21,423 bases of DNA from the NCBI RefSeq assembly GCF_948948975.1, contig NZ_CARBVX010000026.1, positions 1-21,423 on the forward strand, in the 5' to 3' direction. This document shows positions 16,512-21,423 of this stretch, piece by piece (positions within the stretch are counted from its first letter, which is position 1; each line of letters opens with the position of its first letter). Position numbers and translations under genes: made by a program. The stretch is from an uncultured Lactobacillus sp. (GTDB lineage Bacteria; Bacillota; Bacilli; Lactobacillales; Lactobacillaceae). The notes beneath the pieces are model-generated. The model was not told the DNA's origin and did no database searches. It was given only the letters and a program-made list of their open reading frames with translations.

Positions 16512-17678
16512 TTATTTTTTAGAAAAATTTTTGATTCCAGTAATCAATCGTTCCATTCTATCCTCTACCATCGATATCGGGGATGCCAAATTAAGACGTA
16601 AAAATTGATTACCATTACCACGATAAATGCTGCCAGCTGAAACAATTAAGCCAGTTTCTTTTCGAATATAATCTGCTAATTTTTTACTATCTTTCGAAAT
16701 TTCACTTACATCTAGCCACATTAAGTAAGTTGCAGGACCGGATACAATTTTCACATTTTTCAAGTTTTTATTTATTTCATGCTCAGCATAGATAAAATTG
16801 TCATTAATTATATCCAATAAAGCATGAAGCCAATTAAATCCTTCTGTATAAGCAGCAATTGTTGCCGGAATTGCCAGCAGATTTGGCTCAGCTAATTCAT
16901 CGCTATTGAGTCCTCAATTAACAATACTGCGTAAATTTTCATCAGGAATAATTACCGTAGCGGCATGAAGAGCAGCAACATTAAACGTTTTACTTGGTGA
17001 TACGAGGCTGATTACATTATTTCTCAATTCTTTGGTAACAGAAAATGCAGGTATATATTTTACATTATTTCTAACTATGTCACCATGGATTTCATCTGAT
17101 AACAAAACTACATGATATTTTTGACATAAAGCTGCTATTCGCTCTACCTCACTATTTGACCATACTATTCCAGTAGGATTATGTGGGTTACAGAAAAGCA
17201 TTAATGTGGTCAATGGATTAGCTAATTTATTTTCTAAGTCTTCCCAATCAATCTCATATTTTCCATCATGACAGGTCAAATTACTTGATAGTACATGACG
17301 TCCATTATTCTCAATTGAATTATAAAAAATATTATAAACTGGCTCCTGTATCAATATATTATCCCCAATATGGGATATACGTCTGATAATTGATGAAATT
17401 GCTGGTACTACCCCAGTGACAAAAATCATCCATGTTGGATCAGCATTTACTCCATGCTCTAGTTGATACCAATTGCTTACAGCATTAAAATAGTTCTCTC
17501 CCACTTCTTCATAGCCAAAGGCGCCTAGCTTAAGCTTTTCTTGCATTGCCAAAATAATTTCAGGAGCTGTTTTAAAATCCATGTCTGCAATGGACATCGG
17601 CAGCTCATTATCTTGCACATCCCACTTTACGGAATCTGTATGTCTTCGATTTACTACTGTCTTAAAATCATATTTCAA
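16512..17678 (-). pseudogene. PatB/MalY-type aminotransferase (C-S lyase), broken by one in-frame stop
   Basis: A PLP-dependent fold-type I enzyme of the MalY/PatB group, whose members cleave cystathionine or cysteine S-conjugates. The reading frame is continuous over 388 codons apart from one TGA at 16916-16914. Before it are the start MKYDFKTVVNRRHTDSVKWD, NPHNPTG, the DEIHGDI block and the PLP lysine in SPSKTFN. After it the frame runs on as GLNSDELAEPN to the family's normal end. The stop sits where an Arg is usual (CGA to TGA). A product ending there has 254 aa and lacks the C-terminal small domain, so it should be inactive. The ATG is at 17678, three bases after the DUF3737 end, consistent with co-transcription. 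Confidence 0.88.
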
Positions 17679-17680
17679 TT

Positions 17681-18570
17681 TTATTCACCTTCTTGATTTT
17701 GATCAGAAACTGATATTTCTCTATCAACTGGTTCTATAGAAATAATTTTTGTAGCCTTAGGATCAACTTTAGTAGTACCAATAATTACTGTTTCTATTTT
17801 TTTAGCCTTAACTATCCCAGAAGTCGGATTTTTGATACTAGTAATTTTGCTGTTTATAGTTGCATTAATATTACTACATTTTTCAAAGACTAAAGGAGTT
17901 TGATTCAAGATACAATTTTCTAAAGTAACGTGATCCATGTACATAGTCCCTGATCACTATCAATAGTACAATCTTTAAACGTAATATGACTACTATTCCA
18001 GCTCAAATATTCTCCATCTATTTGACAATTGATTAAAGTGACATTTTCACAATTCCAAAAAGCATCTTTTGAAACAAAACTACAGTTCTTACATACAATA
18101 TTTTTAGCTCCATCAAATACGTAATTTCCAATTACTCTAACATTTTCCATGTAAATATTAGAGCTATCTTTTCCAAAATAATCCCCATTAATTTCTGTAC
18201 TTTTAATTGTAATATCTTGATAGGTCCACATTGTCTCTTCTGCGTCAGAAAAGAAAACATGGTCTAAGGTAATATTTTTACATCTTCTAAATAGCTTTGG
18301 AGCTTGCAGATTAGAATTTTTAATAGAAATATTGTTAGTGTACCAGATTCCACTTCGAGACATTGTTTCAAAAGTCGTATCAGCAATATTAATGTTATTT
18401 GAATACCATAAAGGATATTTATATTTAAAAATAGCAGCTTTTATTTCTAAATCTTCGGCTTCTTTTAAAGGAAATTCTCCTTCACCAAAAGTAATATTTC
18501 TTAAAATTGTATTTGAAAGACCATACAGCGCCATTCCTCCTTCAAAATATTTTTCTTTAATTTCTTGCAT
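17681..18570 (-). pseudogene. DUF3737-family beta-helix protein, broken by a one-base frameshift
   Basis: Two overlapping reading frames join into one protein of about 296 aa. The first (18570 down to about 17920) carries repeated rungs of about 20 residues beginning with N-I/V-x-L/I (NITLDHVFF, NIYMENVRV, NIVCKNCSF, NVTLINCQI, HITFKDCTI), a right-handed beta-helix pattern. It then ends in GLCTWITLL. The second frame continues as YMDHVTLENCILN. Adding one T in the TGTAC near 17942 restores GLCYMDHV, so I infer a one-base deletion. The protein family is known in lactobacilli but its function is not; a neighbouring PatB/MalY gene is common as I recall it. The weak AAGAG upstream is the only ribosome site. 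No slippery heptamer is visible. Confidence 0.82.
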
Positions 18571-18768
18571 ATATTTTCTCTTTTATTAAAGCTTTCAAAC
18601 ATCTAGTCTAAATTATGAAAAGTAATTGTCTAATATTTGATAAGCATACTTAAATATACTTTCATACTATATAGGTAGTGCTCTATTACTTTTCTACATC
18701 ATTATAGAAAAAAGTTATCTTTGAGAAAATTTACAGTTTTTCATACTAGGATAAATTATATTTATAGC
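18571..18768. other. Non-coding gap between the DUF3737 gene and the inulosucrase terminator
   Basis: No gene seen. It should hold the promoter of the DUF3737-aminotransferase unit, but I found only weak -10 candidates. TTTCATACTA occurs twice in the same direction (18660-18669 and 18739-18748). AAAAGTAAT and its complement also occur once each about 70 bases apart. Confidence 0.5.
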
Positions 18769-18802
18769 AAAAAAGATGAGTTCAATGGAACTCATCTTTT
18801 TA
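18769..18802 (-). terminator. Terminator of the inulosucrase gene
   Basis: A 14-bp stem containing AAAGATGAGTTC, a four-base loop, and T6 on the minus strand, immediately after the stop at 18805. The arms are equally A- and T-ended, so it may also act on the plus strand. Confidence 0.9.
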
Positions 18803-18804
18803 AT

Positions 18805-21172
18805 TTAATTATTGCGTTTGCGTTTTGAAATACCGGTTAAGCCAATAGCACCTAATATTGAACTTACAGCACCTAAAACAACTGCAGTGACACTATTTTT
18901 AGTTCCAGCCTTTGGAAGTTTAGTTTGACTAGTTTTCTTAGTCGAATTAGTTGGAACTTCTGGAGTTGGATTTTCTGGGGTATTTGGTGTCTCTGGTGTA
19001 GTTGGTACTTCTGGAGTAGTTGGCTTTTCAGGAGTTGTTGGCACATTTGGAATTGGAGTTACAGGTTGGTGTGGCTTCAAGTTGTATCCACCAATTAGAT
19101 CCCAATCAACTGGCTTACCCCATTCTCCTGGTAGAGCAGCACTATTTGGAGCATCTTTTTCAAGTACACCCATCATATCCGCATTTTCACTACTATCATC
19201 CCAAATCCAATCACCTTGGTTAGTCATTTTAGCTAAAACAGTAGTAGTATTATCTGGATTAATTTGTAACAAGAAACTTGGTGCCCAAGTTACGTGCATA
19301 CCCTTTCCAGCAACTTCACCACGATTCGTGATGTATGAAGTAATCAAAAGTTGATCATCTCTTCCTTCTACTGGAACTGCATAGTAGGAATAAGTTGCAG
19401 TACGCCAGTTAGCCGGTACAGATGCAGTTAAAACAACGCCAGATTCATTCAATGGAACATAACCATGAGTTAAGTTGTCAGAAACATACCCAATCATAGC
19501 TACGTTATCACCAACTGCTTTGTTAGTAGCCATCCAATCATTATCGTTACTACCACGGTTTAGTCTAGTGGCAGCAAATAAGTAATACTTGTTACCTAAT
19601 TTAACAACATCAGGACGTTCAATTTCATCACTTACCATTGGAGCACTAATAAGTGGACTGTAAACCTCTGCAACGCTTGGATTTTTAACATCATTGTTTA
19701 ATTTAATGATACCAATTGCTGCATTTGACCATTTCGCTCTATCTTTAATATCAGAGTTAGATAAAATTTGGAAGAAATCGCCTAAATTATCTTTGTTAGT
19801 ACCACCGTAATTTAACCATTGATAAATTTGATCATCACCTTGATAGTTTTCAGTTCCAGTACTTGCTTCAAATACAAGGTAACGATTACCATCTTCATCA
19901 TCAATCACGTGTGCATCACGCATTGCGATGTTATCGGCACCTTTATTAGTTTCTTTCCATTGGTCATAAGTTTGGTAGTGGTAACCATCACCTTCAAAGA
20001 TAATATGGTCGTTGTCAACGTGAGCAATAGAAATTTTATCTTGATCTTTTTCAAGATTTAAGTAAACAGTTACACTAGCAAGTTTTTGATGATTAGTGTA
20101 GTTATCACTAGTATCAACCTTAGTATAGTAAAGTTGAATTGAACCATCTTTATTTAAAGTTGCTGATCCAGACCATTGTTGAATAACTGGAGTATCTAGG
20201 CCGAAAATAGGACCGGCATTCTTCCAATGATTAAAGTCATTATCACCATACTTATTGTAAAGAAGATAAATGTGGTTATCATTGACGTTTGGAACTCCCA
20301 TCATACCAATCACTAATTAGTAGCCATTCCAGTTAGATACGTAACCAGTTTTTGCATCTTGAACAGACCATGAATCCCAAATTTCCAAATCTTCTACTTT
20401 TCCACTTTGAGCATCAAGTGTTTTAGCAGCAGGCATATTTTTAATTTTACTTGCATTGAAGAATGGAATAGCATAACGAGCATCTTGTTCAATTAAAGTT
20501 TTAGCAATTTTTTTAAAGTCGTTGTAAGTTAATTGCGTACCACTTTTTGCTTCTTTGGAGAAATTAATTTTATTTAATTCATTAATTTGATCATTAGTTA
20601 ACTTGCTAGTATCAACACCAGATTCTTCAACAATATCTTTGACTTGACCCTTTAGCTCAGCTTTAGTAGAACTTACATTTGACTTTACTGAAGTCTCTTT
20701 ATTTTTTTCAGTATTATTTTTATCTACTGAATCCTTCTTTTCAACGTGCTTTACATCAGCTGTTTGAGTAGTGGTAGTAGGAGCGGTCTTTTGATCACTA
20801 TTACTATTATTTATTACTTTATCAACAGTTATTTCAGGCGTAATGGTGTTTGTATTTTTTACATCACTTACTGGTGCATTAATAGCAACTGGCAGTTTCT
20901 TTATTTTCGTTTGATTTCTTGGTGTTAGCATTTTCAGCCACATCACTAGTACTTTTATCTGTACTATCTTTTTCAGTTACTTGCTTATTATTTTCATTGT
21001 TTACTGAAGTAGCAGTTATTTCTACAGTTTGATTTTCATTAACATTGCCTGCATTAGTAGTCGCAGCATTTTCAGTTGATGCACTTAATACAATTGCTGC
21101 TGTTGACAAGGTTCCCATTAACAAAGATTTTCCGCTTAAAGATATCTTTTTATGATTTTTATTTTCCAACAT
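18805..21172 (-). pseudogene. inuJ: Cell-wall inulosucrase (GH68 fructosyltransferase), broken by a frameshift and a stop
   Basis: GH68 enzymes such as inulosucrase make fructan from sucrose at the cell surface. Over three frames the gene matches one: signal region ([18 protein letters not shown], no YSIRK), a Ser/Thr/Asn/Lys-rich linker to about residue 175, a GH68 domain with nucleophile Asp in WDSW, MRDAHV for the RDP position and the acid/base Glu in DEIERPDV, a proline-rich wall-spanning repeat, and LPKAG plus hydrophobic tail and KRKRNN as sortase signal. Two lesions: the signal-peptide frame ends at 20879 and the next begins upstream of it (one-base insertion likely near 20890), and TAA at 20316-20314 interrupts SNWNGY-LVIG where Gln is expected. 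Repaired length 788 aa matches the 797 aa of L. johnsonii InuJ. Start at 21172 with AGGAGGAG upstream. Confidence 0.9.
18949..19062 (-). repeat. Proline-rich tandem repeat of the broken inulosucrase
   Basis: About 38 codons of P-T-T-P-E-x units ([17 protein letters not shown] and variants). This is the wall-spanning spacer usual between the domain and the sortase motif. Confidence 0.8.
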
Positions 21173-21304
21173 CTTTTCTCCTCCTACATGTTAAGCGTTT
21201 AATATCTCATCTAAAAGCCTATTATCTTTTTGTAAAAAATAAATAAAATTTAGAAAAAATTGTATAGATTTAGAGAAACTTCTTATTTAAAGGAAAGTGT
21301 TAAT

Positions 21305-21337
21305 CGCTTAGCATTTTATATCAAAAATCCGCTAAGC
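21305..21337. promoter_or_regulatory. Operator-like repeat around a possible inulosucrase promoter
   Basis: CGCTTAGC (21305-21312) and CGCTAAGC (21330-21337) are a nearly palindromic pair, GCTTAGC/GCTAAGC being exact inverted repeats, with centres about 25 bases apart. Between them the minus strand has TATAAAAT, a possible -10. A related TTAAGCG lies at 21191-21197, next to the inulosucrase ribosome site. Binding protein unknown. Confidence 0.35.
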
Positions 21338-21371
21338 AACTTAAAAGCTTGACTATGGATCAGTGCATAAG

Positions 21372-21406
21372 AAAAAGCCTGTAAGATTAGTACCTACAGA
21401 CTTTTA
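21372..21406. terminator. Terminator of an upstream gene outside the window
   Basis: An imperfect 10-bp stem, AAAGCCTGTA pairing with TACAGACTTT (one G-T pair), with an 11-base loop and A5/T4 ends. It stands just before the window edge and may end a minus-strand gene starting to the right. Confidence 0.6.
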
Positions 21407-21423
21407 TTTATGGAGATGAGGGG

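Noticed and set aside
16512..16817. A separate small gene of 101 codons after the aminotransferase
   Set aside because: The same frame continues upstream to the TGA without a break and matches the end of the same family, with no ribosome site at 16817.
17920..17960. Programmed frameshift in the DUF3737 gene
   Set aside because: No slippery heptamer or stimulatory structure; a single missing T explains it better.
18955..19062. CRISPR-like or DNA-level tandem repeat
   Set aside because: The repeat is protein-level (P-T-T-P-E-x) in the wall-spanning region; spacing is short and units differ.
20317..20946. An independent secreted 209-aa protein
   Set aside because: Its sequence is the linker and start of the GH68 domain in the next frame of the inulosucrase, with no signal peptide or ribosome site.

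Overview
The window looks like chromosomal DNA of a low-GC Lactobacillus of the L. johnsonii / L. gasseri group. The base composition is strongly AT-rich, the housekeeping order tdk-prfA-prmC-sua5 is the one known from lactobacilli, and the broken surface protein at the right end closely resembles the cell-wall inulosucrase of L. johnsonii and L. gasseri. The species call rests on recalled protein similarity, not on a search.

Left part (1-5160): a minus-strand operon tdk, prfA, prmC, sua5 (thymidine kinase, release factor 1, release-factor methylase, threonylcarbamoyl-AMP synthase), with overlapping or closely packed genes. A divergent monocistronic murT (lipid II isoglutaminyl synthase ligase subunit) follows, closed by a near-perfect palindromic terminator shared with a convergent serine hydrolase of the beta-lactamase/esterase class. 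No gatD partner lies next to murT.

Middle (5160-12900): the serine hydrolase; a two-tRNA unit, Glu(CTC) then Gln(CTG), with a textbook promoter and terminator; a small helical protein of unknown function translationally coupled to a DHA2-type multidrug transporter; a terminator-like hairpin directly before the transporter; pgi; a VanZ-family membrane protein; and a divergent ltaS-family lipoteichoic acid synthase.

Right part (12900-21423): a minus-strand unit manA, SdpI-like membrane protein, OmpR-type response regulator, sensor kinase. Its leader carries an exact 11-bp-period direct repeat that may be the regulator's own box. Beyond it lie three broken genes in a row: a PatB/MalY aminotransferase with one in-frame TGA, a DUF3737 beta-helix protein with a one-base frameshift, and an inulosucrase with an N-terminal frameshift and an in-frame TAA in the catalytic domain. 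All the housekeeping genes to the left are intact, so this looks like local decay of accessory functions rather than general sequence error.

I saw no CRISPR array, prophage, insertion sequence or obviously new multi-gene defence system. The most interesting points are the concentrated decay, the manA/SdpI/two-component unit with its repeat, the hairpin in front of the transporter, and the pair of C34 tRNAs.
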